A stretch of DNA of 17,783 nucleotides from an uncultured Collinsella sp. (lineage in GTDB: Bacteria; Actinomycetota; Coriobacteriia; Coriobacteriales; Coriobacteriaceae): positions 1 to 17,783 of the forward strand of contig CAKTWW010000042.1 of NCBI GenBank assembly GCA_934630855.1, in the 5' to 3' direction. The position numbers and the translations under genes are program-made. Positions 6,282-14,263 of this stretch are shown here, one piece after another (within the stretch, counting starts at the first letter, position 1; the number at the start of each line of letters is the position of its first letter). The notes below the pieces were generated by a model. It had not been told where the DNA came from, did no database searches, and saw only the letters and a list, made by a program, of their open reading frames with translations.

Positions 6282-6404
6282 GGCCGGATTTGGGTTATTT
6301 TCCAAAACATCCCGCAGGACGCGAGAAGCCCCCGCCGCACGTAGTGCGCAGCGGGGGCTTCTCGCATGTCCGAGGACGTTTTGGAAAATAACCCAAATCC
6401 GGCC
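6282..6404. terminator. Long nested palindrome after the PFL genes
   Basis: Two 27-nt arms (6282-6308 and 6378-6404) are perfect reverse complements, beginning GGCCGGATTTGGG. Inside is a strong 15-bp stem, GCGAGAAGCCCCCGC (6321-6335) with 6351-6365, topped by CGCAC-GTA-GTGCG. Between inner and outer stems are 12-nt internal loops, ATCCCGCAGGAC on the left and ATGTCCGAGGAC on the right, similar in sequence to the element at 1040-1166 read on the minus strand. It lies 27 bases after the small PFL gene and is well placed to terminate it. Confidence 0.75.
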
Positions 6405-6431
6405 CCAGCAATCCTGCAGGAGTTGAACCCT

Positions 6432-6683
6432 TTAGAACTTGTTGTGGAAGGTACGGGAGATGACCTCGTCCTGCTGCTCCTTGGTGAGCGTGTGGAAGTT
6501 CACGGCATAGCCGGAAACGCGGATGGTCAGCTGCGGGTACTTCTCGGGGTGGGCCTGAGCATCGAGCAGCGTCTCACGGTTGAAGACGTTGATGTTCAGG
6601 TGGTGGCCACCCTTCTCGGCGTAAGCGTCGAGCATGTGGACCAGGTTATCGGCCTGAGTCTCGGGAACTTCAGAAACCTTCAT
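6432..6683 (-). CDS. grcA: Glycyl-radical domain protein, small part of a split pyruvate formate-lyase
   Basis: The 83-aa product matches the C-terminal domain of PFL and the spare-part protein GrcA (YfiD). The segment [16 protein letters not shown] (residues 27-42), then [15 protein letters not shown] (49-63), holds the glycyl-radical glycine G58 in RVSGYA, and the end, [17 protein letters not shown], matches the end of full-length PFL. GAAGGAG lies seven bases before the ATG. It follows pflB by 85 bases. Unlike E. coli GrcA (about 127 aa), it lacks an extra N-terminal region, and pflB here lacks its own radical domain. It is therefore probably an obligate subunit, not a repair part, activated by PflA and completing the active site. 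Database annotation would probably call it autonomous glycyl radical cofactor. Confidence 0.9.
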   Translation of the reverse strand: MKVSEVPETQADNLVHMLDAYAEKGGHHLNINVFNRETLLDAQAHPEKYPQLTIRVSGYAVNFHTLTKEQQDEVISRTFHNKF

Positions 6684-6708
6684 GATGTGTCTCCTTCGAT
6701 TGATAGGC

Positions 6709-6767
6709 GCCGGCCGAAACCGGCACTCTAATCAGTAATCGTTATTGTTAGTATAGCACTAACAATA
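6709..6767 (-). promoter_or_regulatory. Two hairpins between the two PFL genes
   Basis: One base after the pflB stop, 6743-6752 and 6758-6767 form a perfect 10-bp AT-rich stem (TATTGTTAGT with ACTAACAATA) around a 5-nt loop. A second, GC-rich hairpin, GCCGG-CCGAAA-CCGGC, lies at 6709-6724, ahead of the downstream ribosome-binding site. Neither is followed by a T-run, so termination is unlikely. mRNA stabilisation, processing, or adjustment of the ratio of the two PFL chains is possible. The AT-rich dyad could alternatively be a protein-binding site. Confidence 0.5.
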
Positions 6768-6768
6768 G

Positions 6769-8820
<2,052 letters not shown>

Positions 8821-9206
8821 TGTGTAACCACGCTCCTAGTTACGTGTAATGCGGCGCTCTCTCACACCGCTGCTTATTGAATTCTTGAATGTTCGGCTTG
8901 CACCACCGGCTTCTTCCGTTCTCCACCACACGTTGGTGCAGGGAAAAACGTTTGTCCACCTTGGCGCTGCAACCCAAAACCCAAGATTTCACCCGTTTGA
9001 GAAGGATAACATAGCGACCCTCTCCATCTGGGCTGTTATATGTTTCTTTTTTTATGTCATTAGGACGTTTTTAACAAATCCGCAGGAAATTCGAGTGCGG
9101 CCAACTACCGTTCACCGATTTGTTTCAGAATTTCCCTTGCCTTTATACGCCCGTCACTCTAGCTGTTATGCCAGCTTTAGCAGGGTAAAGTGTCTCAGAG
9201 ACCCAA
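8821..9206 (-). promoter_or_regulatory. pflB upstream region
   Basis: No credible gene is seen in these 386 bases. An AT-rich island at about 9035-9080 stands out from the GC-rich surroundings and probably contains the pflB promoter, but I could not define a convincing -35/-10 pair. ATAACA (about 9007) and TGTTAT (about 9035) form a spaced inverted repeat, and TGCACCA with TGGTGCA (about 8899 and 8935) a second. No clear FNR or Rex consensus was found. Confidence 0.35.
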
Positions 9207-9209
9207 GCG

Positions 9210-9250
9210 AAAACAGGGCGGCCACGGAGAATTACCCCGTGGCCGCCCTG
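9210..9250 (-). terminator. Intrinsic terminator of kdgT
   Basis: CAGGGCGGCCACGG (9214-9227) pairs perfectly with 9237-9250 around a 9-nt loop. On the minus strand the stem is followed by TTTTCGCTT, 37 bases after the kdgT stop, giving a standard intrinsic terminator. Confidence 0.85.
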
Positions 9251-9286
9251 CGTTGACCTGTTATGAGGTTGATTGTCGCGTGCGCA

Positions 9287-10309
9287 CTATGCAGCAGCAG
9301 TGACCTTGTCGGTCGCGGCCTTCTTGCTGTCGCCGTGACCCTGGCCCTCAAAATGCTTGTAGCACCAGCTGGTGACCAGCGGGGTCAGAATAGCCGTCAC
9401 GATGGCGCAGGCTGCGACCTGTGCCGTGGCCGTCGCGAGCACGGCACCGCCGTACATGGCATCGTTAACGCTCGCCATAGCAGCAGGCGTTGCCACGTTG
9501 GCACCGGCGCAACTGGAGATTGCCGCGCCTGCGACACCGGTACCACCGGTGAGCTTGTCGACCGCGACAACGGGGATAGCGAAGACCACCGAGCAGATAA
9601 CACCAAGCAGGATGCCGGGGAGACCGCCGTTGACGAGCTGGCCAAAGGTCATGGTCGAGCCCATGGCAAAGAAGACGAGCACGATAATGGCGGACAGTGC
9701 CGGAGCCATCATCTTCTTAAAGCTGGGGAACAGGTTGCCCAGGATAATGCCGACGACGATCGGCAGGATGGCGCCCACGAGCGACCAGCCAATCGGAGCC
9801 TGGCCGGCGGCGCCGAGAACGATCATCGTGACCGGAGGACCGACAACCAACGTGGTGATGGCGACGGCACCGCGCTCGGCCTCGTTGCCCATGGTGCCCA
9901 TTAGGCCAGCGTACATGGCGTTGTTGGCACCCGTGCACGCAGTCAGCATCACCATGGCCGAGATGCCAAACAGGTTGTCGTTGAACACGTAGAGAATGAG
10001 CAGCGATACGGCGATGACCACGATCTGCTTAATGGCGATGATGATGGCACCGCGGGCAGCAGCGGCAGGGGCGCTCTTAAACGAAATCGTCGTACCGACG
10101 ATCAGCAAAAAGGCGCCAACCAGCGGGCTTGCACCCTGCTGCGTCATACCGAGCGTAAAGCTACCGAGCGTCTTGAACAGGTCGGGGAACAGCGTGTTGA
10201 GCAGGCAGCCCAACAAAAGCGGCACCAGAATATTGGCGCCCGGGATGGAGGACATCTTAAAGAACGGCTCCTTTGCCGCAGGCGCCTCCACCGCAGTCGA
10301 TTCACTCAT
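9287..10309 (-). CDS. kdgT: 2-keto-3-deoxygluconate permease
   Basis: The 340-aa inner-membrane protein matches the KdgT family, proton symporters for 2-keto-3-deoxygluconate, an intermediate of pectin and hexuronate breakdown. Family blocks are clear: SIPGANILVPLLLGCLLNTL (residues 21-40), GSFTLGM (49-55), PIGWSLVGAILPIVVGIILG (172-191), GILLGV (232-237), DKLTGGTGVAG (251-261) and SSCAGANVATP (265-275). It has about ten hydrophobic segments and a charged cytoplasmic C-terminal tail. The start at 10309 is set by AGGAG six bases upstream, rather than an upstream ATG lacking such a site. A short-chain dehydrogenase lies upstream on the same strand, with a terminator-like hairpin between them. 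The exact sugar acid transported is inferred from family. Confidence 0.87.
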   Translation of the reverse strand: MSESTAVEAPAAKEPFFKMSSIPGANILVPLLLGCLLNTLFPDLFKTLGSFTLGMTQQGASPLVGAFLLIVGTTISFKSAPAAAARGAIIIAIKQIVVIAVSLLILYVFNDNLFGISAMVMLTACTGANNAMYAGLMGTMGNEAERGAVAITTLVVGPPVTMIVLGAAGQAPIGWSLVGAILPIVVGIILGNLFPSFKKMMAPALSAIIVLVFFAMGSTMTFGQLVNGGLPGILLGVICSVVFAIPVVAVDKLTGGTGVAGAAISSCAGANVATPAAMASVNDAMYGGAVLATATAQVAACAIVTAILTPLVTSWCYKHFEGQGHGDSKKAATDKVTAAA

Positions 10310-10327
10310 ATATATCTCCTTTAGATG

Positions 10328-10346
10328 CGTGCGACTGTTACGCACG
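10328..10346 (-). promoter_or_regulatory. Small hairpin ahead of kdgT
   Basis: CGTGCG (10328-10333) pairs with CGCACG (10341-10346) around a 7-nt loop, 18 bases upstream of the kdgT start. It may be a leader hairpin or an operator; function is unknown. Confidence 0.3.
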
Positions 10347-10364
10347 TGGCCACATCAGAAAGAA

Positions 10365-10396
10365 GGCGACGTCCCCGAGTCGCAGGGGCCGTCGCC
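10365..10396 (-). terminator. Terminator or attenuator after the dehydrogenase
   Basis: GGCGACG-T-CCCC (10365-10376) pairs with GGGG-C-CGTCGCC (10385-10396), with one mismatch. On the minus strand it is followed by TTCTTTCTGATG. The T-run is imperfect, so partial read-through from the dehydrogenase gene into kdgT is plausible. Confidence 0.65.
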
Positions 10397-10415
10397 GAAC
10401 TATCACCGCGGGGGA

Positions 10416-11165
10416 TTACCCGTCCAGGACGATGCCGCCATCGCAGTCGCCGATCTCGCCGTTCACAAAGCTGGCAAGGTCGGAAGCGAAGAACAGCACC
10501 ATCTGTGCGGGTTCGCTCGCCTGAGCGGCGCGGCCCAGAGGAATACCGTTGATGATGCGCTGGGAGTTCTCGTCAGAGAGAATCGAGGTCATGTCGGTAA
10601 GGGTGAGCGACGGGCACACGGCGTTGCAGCGGATGCCGAACTTGCCGCCCTCCTTGGCGACCGCCTTGGTCAGACCGTTGACGCCGGCCTTGGAGCTGGC
10701 ATACGCTGCGGTGCCAAGCAGGCCGCCGCCGATCTTGCCGGCCACGGAGCTCACGTTGACGATGGTGCCGGCGTGGGCCGCCTTAAAGTGCGGGTACACG
10801 GCATTCATCATGGTAAAGGTGCCGTTGAGGTTGATGTCGATGGTGCGGCGCCACTCGGTGTCGTCGATCTCGTCGAACTTCTTGGTGCTGATGACGCCGG
10901 CGCAGTTGATCAGAATGTTGGTCTGAGGCAGATCGGCGAAAATCTGCTCGACAGTCTCGCGCGCCTTGGGTGCATCGGCGACATCGAGCTGATAGAACTT
11001 GTTGCCCTCGCCGAGTTCGGCCACTGCGGCCTCGCCCTTAGCGGCGTTCCTTGCGATGAGCGCGACGTGTCCGCCGCCTTCCACGATACCCCTGGCGATC
11101 TCGAGGCCAATGCCCTGAGTGCCGCCGGTAACGATCGCGGTTTTACCCGTGAAGTCAAATGCCAT
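10416..11165 (-). CDS. Short-chain dehydrogenase/reductase (KduD- or FabG-like)
   Basis: This 249-aa cytoplasmic oxidoreductase has the classical SDR layout: the nucleotide-binding TGGTQGIG (residues 13-20), NCAG (87-90), IDINLNGTF (109-117) with N114, the catalytic serine in NVSSVAG (137-143), and the YxxxK pair Y155/K159 in AAYASSKAG. The end, VNGEIGDCDGGIVLDG, is typical of FabG-like SDRs. Fatty-acid 3-ketoacyl-ACP reductase cannot be excluded by motif. Placement directly upstream of kdgT, without any fatty-acid synthesis genes, favours a 2-dehydro-3-deoxygluconate or gluconate 5-dehydrogenase role; this is inference. GGGGG eight bases before the ATG, or GGAG two bases before it, may serve as the ribosome-binding site. 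Confidence 0.85.
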   Translation of the reverse strand: MAFDFTGKTAIVTGGTQGIGLEIARGIVEGGGHVALIARNAAKGEAAVAELGEGNKFYQLDVADAPKARETVEQIFADLPQTNILINCAGVISTKKFDEIDDTEWRRTIDINLNGTFTMMNAVYPHFKAAHAGTIVNVSSVAGKIGGGLLGTAAYASSKAGVNGLTKAVAKEGGKFGIRCNAVCPSLTLTDMTSILSDENSQRIINGIPLGRAAQASEPAQMVLFFASDLASFVNGEIGDCDGGIVLDG

Positions 11166-11355
11166 GACTCCAACCCCCTTGATTCAGGTGTCTCCTTGCG
11201 GGAAGTTGGAGCATCGCACGTGGCGAAAAATGAGTCCCAGTCGTCATGGTGGTGACAACCCCTCGCCTAACCGCGTGCATGATAGTTCTTTGGAACGTTT
11301 CAGTAATTGAATTTTTTGAATTGTTTATACGACCTTTATATCGCACAGCTCTCCG

Positions 11356-11386
11356 GTAGATTTCTGGGCATGTCCCAAAAATCTAC
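11356..11386. repeat. Palindrome between the dehydrogenase and marR
   Basis: GTAGATTT-C-TGGG (11356-11368) pairs with CCCA-A-AAATCTAC (11374-11386), leaving one mismatch and a 5-nt loop. The centre reads TGGGCATGTCCCA. It lies in the divergent intergenic region 11166-11453, whose AT-rich part (about 11290-11340) probably holds divergent promoters that I could not define precisely. It could be an operator or a REP-like unit; on the minus strand it contains GGGACA like other repeats here. Confidence 0.45.
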
Positions 11387-11419
11387 TGTATGGGATGCTC
11401 GTGCGGTGGTATCATCTTT

Positions 11420-11456
11420 CACCGAAAATAGTTTCTAGTGTTAGGGGTTTTCGGTG
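11420..11456 (+). promoter_or_regulatory. Inverted repeat enclosing the marR ribosome-binding site
   Basis: CACCGAAAA (11420-11428) and TTTTCGGTG (11448-11456) are perfect 9-bp arms with 19 bases between them. The spacer contains the AGGGG ribosome-binding site, and the right arm overlaps the GTG start codon at 11454. It could be an mRNA hairpin limiting translation or a MarR operator for autoregulation. Confidence 0.5.
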
Positions 11457-11903
11457 GAAGATACCGATTTCCACATGCTTGGACGCAAGCTCTTTATCGA
11501 GTTTGGCAGCCTGCACCAGCGCGTTTCGCGTTTTACCGACCAGGCTCTGAGCGGCGAGATGGCCGTCATGCGCGCTCTTTTGCTCGCCGGCGGCTCACTC
11601 ACGCCGAGCGAACTTGCCGATCGTGCCTGGGTCTCGAGCGCCCGCATCGCCAATATCCTACGCGCCCTCGAGGCCAAGGGCTGGGTCGAGCGCGAGCACT
11701 CAAAAACCGACCGTCGCCGCGTACACGTCACGGTAACCGAAAAGGGGCATCAAGATCTTGAAATCAAGCGTCGGGAGTTTGAGGACCGCGCTGCGGCATT
11801 CCTCGAGCAGCTCGGCGAAGCAGATACCAACGAACTGGTGCGCCTTCTTCGACGCACTAACCAGATTATCGACCGCAACCAAGAAAGGAGAGATGCCGAG
11901 TGA
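11454..11903 (+). CDS. MarR family transcriptional regulator
   Basis: This 149-aa protein is a winged-helix DNA-binding repressor of the MarR family. Residues 41-65 (GGSLTPSELADRAWVSSARIANILR) form the recognition helix-turn-helix, and EREHSKTDRRRVHVTVTEKG (80-99) is the wing, with the characteristic D-x-R-R motif followed by the family's T-x-K-G. The C-terminal helices would form the dimer interface. The start is GTG, chosen because AGGGG lies six bases upstream and no better ATG is available. Its stop codon overlaps the start of the first ABC gene, so it is co-transcribed with the exporter and most likely controls it in response to an exported compound, as is common for MarR-ABC operons. 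The ligand is unknown. Confidence 0.9.
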   Translation: MEDTDFHMLGRKLFIEFGSLHQRVSRFTDQALSGEMAVMRALLLAGGSLTPSELADRAWVSSARIANILRALEAKGWVEREHSKTDRRRVHVTVTEKGHQDLEIKRREFEDRAAAFLEQLGEADTNELVRLLRRTNQIIDRNQERRDAE

Positions 11904-14263
11904 GGATTCTCAAGCTCTTTAAGAAGCATATCCTGGCGCTGCTTGCAGCAATCGTGCTTATCGTAATCAGCTGTAACGCCGACCTAGCGCTGCCCACGTA
12001 TATGAGCGACATCGTCGACGTAGGCGTGCAACAGGGAGGCATCGCCTCGCCCGTTCCCGACACCATCCGCGCCGAATCGCTCGACGACCTTAAGCTCTTT
12101 ATGAACGCCAAGGACACTAAGACGGTGGAGGCCGCGTTTGGCAAGGCCGACAAGAACGGCATCCGTGCCTACAACGGCACCGAGGACGAGCGCGCCGACG
12201 GCAGTAAGCTCGCCGACATTATGAGCCTGCCCGAGACCGTCGTGCTTGCCCTCAACCAGGGTATCGACGCCGATTCCATGGGAGACATGACCGGCACGAG
12301 CGACACCGGCGACGGCGCCCAGCAGTCCATGCCCACCCCCGAGCAGATGGCGGCCATGACGCCCGAGCAGCTCGCCGAGATGCAGCAGAAGGCCACGGCG
12401 GCCCAGAACATGCAAAAGCAGATCGACGCCGACGGCGGCAAGATCACCGTGGCGAGCCTGCGTCTGGGCATCGAGGGCGGCCTGATCGACCAGAGCAAGC
12501 TTGTCGATGGCGCCAACGAGATGGCAGACAAGATGGGCTCCATGTCTGGCTCCATCGTCACCCAGCGCGCCGTGACCTACGTGCAGGACGAGTACAAGGC
12601 ACAGGGCATCGACCCTGCCGACGTGCAGAACGCCTACCTGGGCCACATGGCAACCACGATGTTCGGCCTGTGCCTGGTATCGCTTGTCGCCACCATCCTG
12701 ACCGGCGCCGTGGCATCGCGCACCGCCTGCTCCATTGCCCGCGACCTGCGCCGCGAGACGTTCAACAAGGTTATGCACTTCTCGCCAGCCGAGGTGGGCA
12801 AGTTTAGCCAGGCCTCGCTCATCACCCGCTGCACCAACGATATTCAGCAGATTCAGATGGCTGCGACCCTGTTTATCCGCATGTGTCTTATGGCCCCTGT
12901 TATGGGCGTCGTCGCCGTTATGCGCGTTCTGGCCAACCACACCGGCCTGGAGTGGACCATCGCCGTGGCCATCATCGCAGTCTCGGCTGTCGTCGGCGTG
13001 CTCATGGGCCTCACCATGCCCAAGTTCAAAAAGATGCAGAGCTTTGTGGACCGCGTGAACCTTACCGCCCGCGAGCTGCTCGACGGCCTTATGCCCATTC
13101 GCTCGTTCAACCGCGAGGAGCATGAGCTCGAGCGCTTTGACGCGGCTTCGCTCGACCTGATGACCACGCAGCTCTACACCAACCGCGCCATGAGCTTCAT
13201 GATGCCGCTCATGATGCTCGTCATGAACTGCGTCGCCGTGCTCATTGTCTGGTTTGGCGCACGGGGCGTGTCCGACGGCGTGATGCAGGTCGGCAACATG
13301 ATGGCGTTCATCTCCTACACCATGCAGATCGTCATGGCGTTTATGATCCTCACCATGGTTTCGGTCATTCTGCCCCGCGCCGAGGTTGCCGCCGAGCGCG
13401 TGGAAGAGGTCATCACCTGCCCCACGAGCATTAACGACCCCGCCTCGCCCAAGCTGCCCGCAGCCAGCGCGCCGCGCGGCGAGCTGCGCTTCCGCGACGT
13501 GAGCTTCCAGTACCCCGATGCCCGCGCCGACGTGATCAGCGGCGTGAACTTCACCACGCACGCCGGTCAGATGCTCGGCATCATCGGCTCCACGGGCTCG
13601 GGCAAGTCCACACTTGTGCAGCTCATCCCGCGTCTGTACGACGTCACGGGCGGCAGCATTTCGCTCGACGGCGTCGACGTGCGCGACCTGACCCTCTCCG
13701 AGCTGCGTCGCCGCATTGGCTATATTCCGCAGCAGGGCCGCCTGTTCTCGGGCACCGTCGAGAGCAACCTCAAGTTTGCCGGCGACACGGTGAGCGACGA
13801 GGACATGCACGAGGCCGCGCGCATCGCCCAGGCCGAGGACTTTATCGCCGAGCGCGAAGGCGGCTACGACTCTCCCATCAGCCAGGGCGGCTCCAATGTT
13901 TCGGGCGGTCAGCGCCAGCGCTTGGCCATCGCCCGCGCCCTGGCCAAGAAGCCCGAGGTCGTGGTGTTCGACGATTCGTTTAGCGCGCTCGACTACAAGA
14001 CCGACGCGCGCCTGCGCGAGGAGCTCGCCAAAAACGTCACCGACGCCGCGCTCGTGGTCGTGGCACAGCGCATCGCGACCATCATGCACGCCGACCAGAT
14101 CATCGTGCTCGACGATGGACATGTAGTGGGCACCGGCACGCACGAGGAACTGCTGCACGGCTGCCCGGCGTATCTGGAGATCGCGCAGTCGCAGCTTTCC
14201 GCCGAGGAGCTGGGGCTTACCAAGGAAGAGATTGCAGCCGTTATGGAAGGAGGCGAGCGCTAA
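11900..14263 (+). CDS. ABC exporter half-transporter with large extracytoplasmic insertion and degenerate ATP site
   Basis: The 787-aa product is an ABC exporter half (membrane domain plus ATPase), probably one subunit of a heterodimer with the next gene. After TM1 (about residues 11-30) comes a roughly 200-residue polar insertion (about 45-250) before TM2; ordinary halves are about 580-600 aa. The insertion is rich in Met, Gln and Asp, with a TPEQMAAM-TPEQLAEM repeat (146-161). The ATPase has Walker A GSTGSGKS (563-570), a canonical signature VSGGQ (667-671) and Walker B VVVFDD (687-692), where D692 replaces the catalytic glutamate. The H-loop histidine is replaced by Gln (Q723 in VAQRIAT). 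These mark the degenerate site of heterodimeric exporters. The GTG start overlaps the marR stop, with AAAGGAG nine bases upstream. The substrate is unknown; a drug or peptide is plausible. Confidence 0.92.
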   Translation: MRILKLFKKHILALLAAIVLIVISCNADLALPTYMSDIVDVGVQQGGIASPVPDTIRAESLDDLKLFMNAKDTKTVEAAFGKADKNGIRAYNGTEDERADGSKLADIMSLPETVVLALNQGIDADSMGDMTGTSDTGDGAQQSMPTPEQMAAMTPEQLAEMQQKATAAQNMQKQIDADGGKITVASLRLGIEGGLIDQSKLVDGANEMADKMGSMSGSIVTQRAVTYVQDEYKAQGIDPADVQNAYLGHMATTMFGLCLVSLVATILTGAVASRTACSIARDLRRETFNKVMHFSPAEVGKFSQASLITRCTNDIQQIQMAATLFIRMCLMAPVMGVVAVMRVLANHTGLEWTIAVAIIAVSAVVGVLMGLTMPKFKKMQSFVDRVNLTARELLDGLMPIRSFNREEHELERFDAASLDLMTTQLYTNRAMSFMMPLMMLVMNCVAVLIVWFGARGVSDGVMQVGNMMAFISYTMQIVMAFMILTMVSVILPRAEVAAERVEEVITCPTSINDPASPKLPAASAPRGELRFRDVSFQYPDARADVISGVNFTTHAGQMLGIIGSTGSGKSTLVQLIPRLYDVTGGSISLDGVDVRDLTLSELRRRIGYIPQQGRLFSGTVESNLKFAGDTVSDEDMHEAARIAQAEDFIAEREGGYDSPISQGGSNVSGGQRQRLAIARALAKKPEVVVFDDSFSALDYKTDARLREELAKNVTDAALVVVAQRIATIMHADQIIVLDDGHVVGTGTHEELLHGCPAYLEIAQSQLSAEELGLTKEEIAAVMEGGER

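Noticed and set aside
6432..6683. Stress-induced GrcA repair protein in the E. coli sense
   Set aside because: In E. coli the main PFL has its own radical domain. Here pflB lacks it and the small gene is directly downstream, so an obligate subunit is the simpler reading.
6743..6767. Rex-type operator (TTGTTA...TAACAA) in the PFL junction
   Set aside because: Half sites resemble Rex, but their separation is 9 bases instead of the usual 6, and the position between two cotranscribed genes is unlike a promoter operator. Kept only as an RNA or DNA dyad.
11984..14158. 724-aa open frame on the minus strand opposite the first ABC half-transporter
   Set aside because: It lies antisense to a clear ABC gene and is a His/Gly/Ala/Asp-rich translation without motifs, as expected for the complement of a GC-biased gene.
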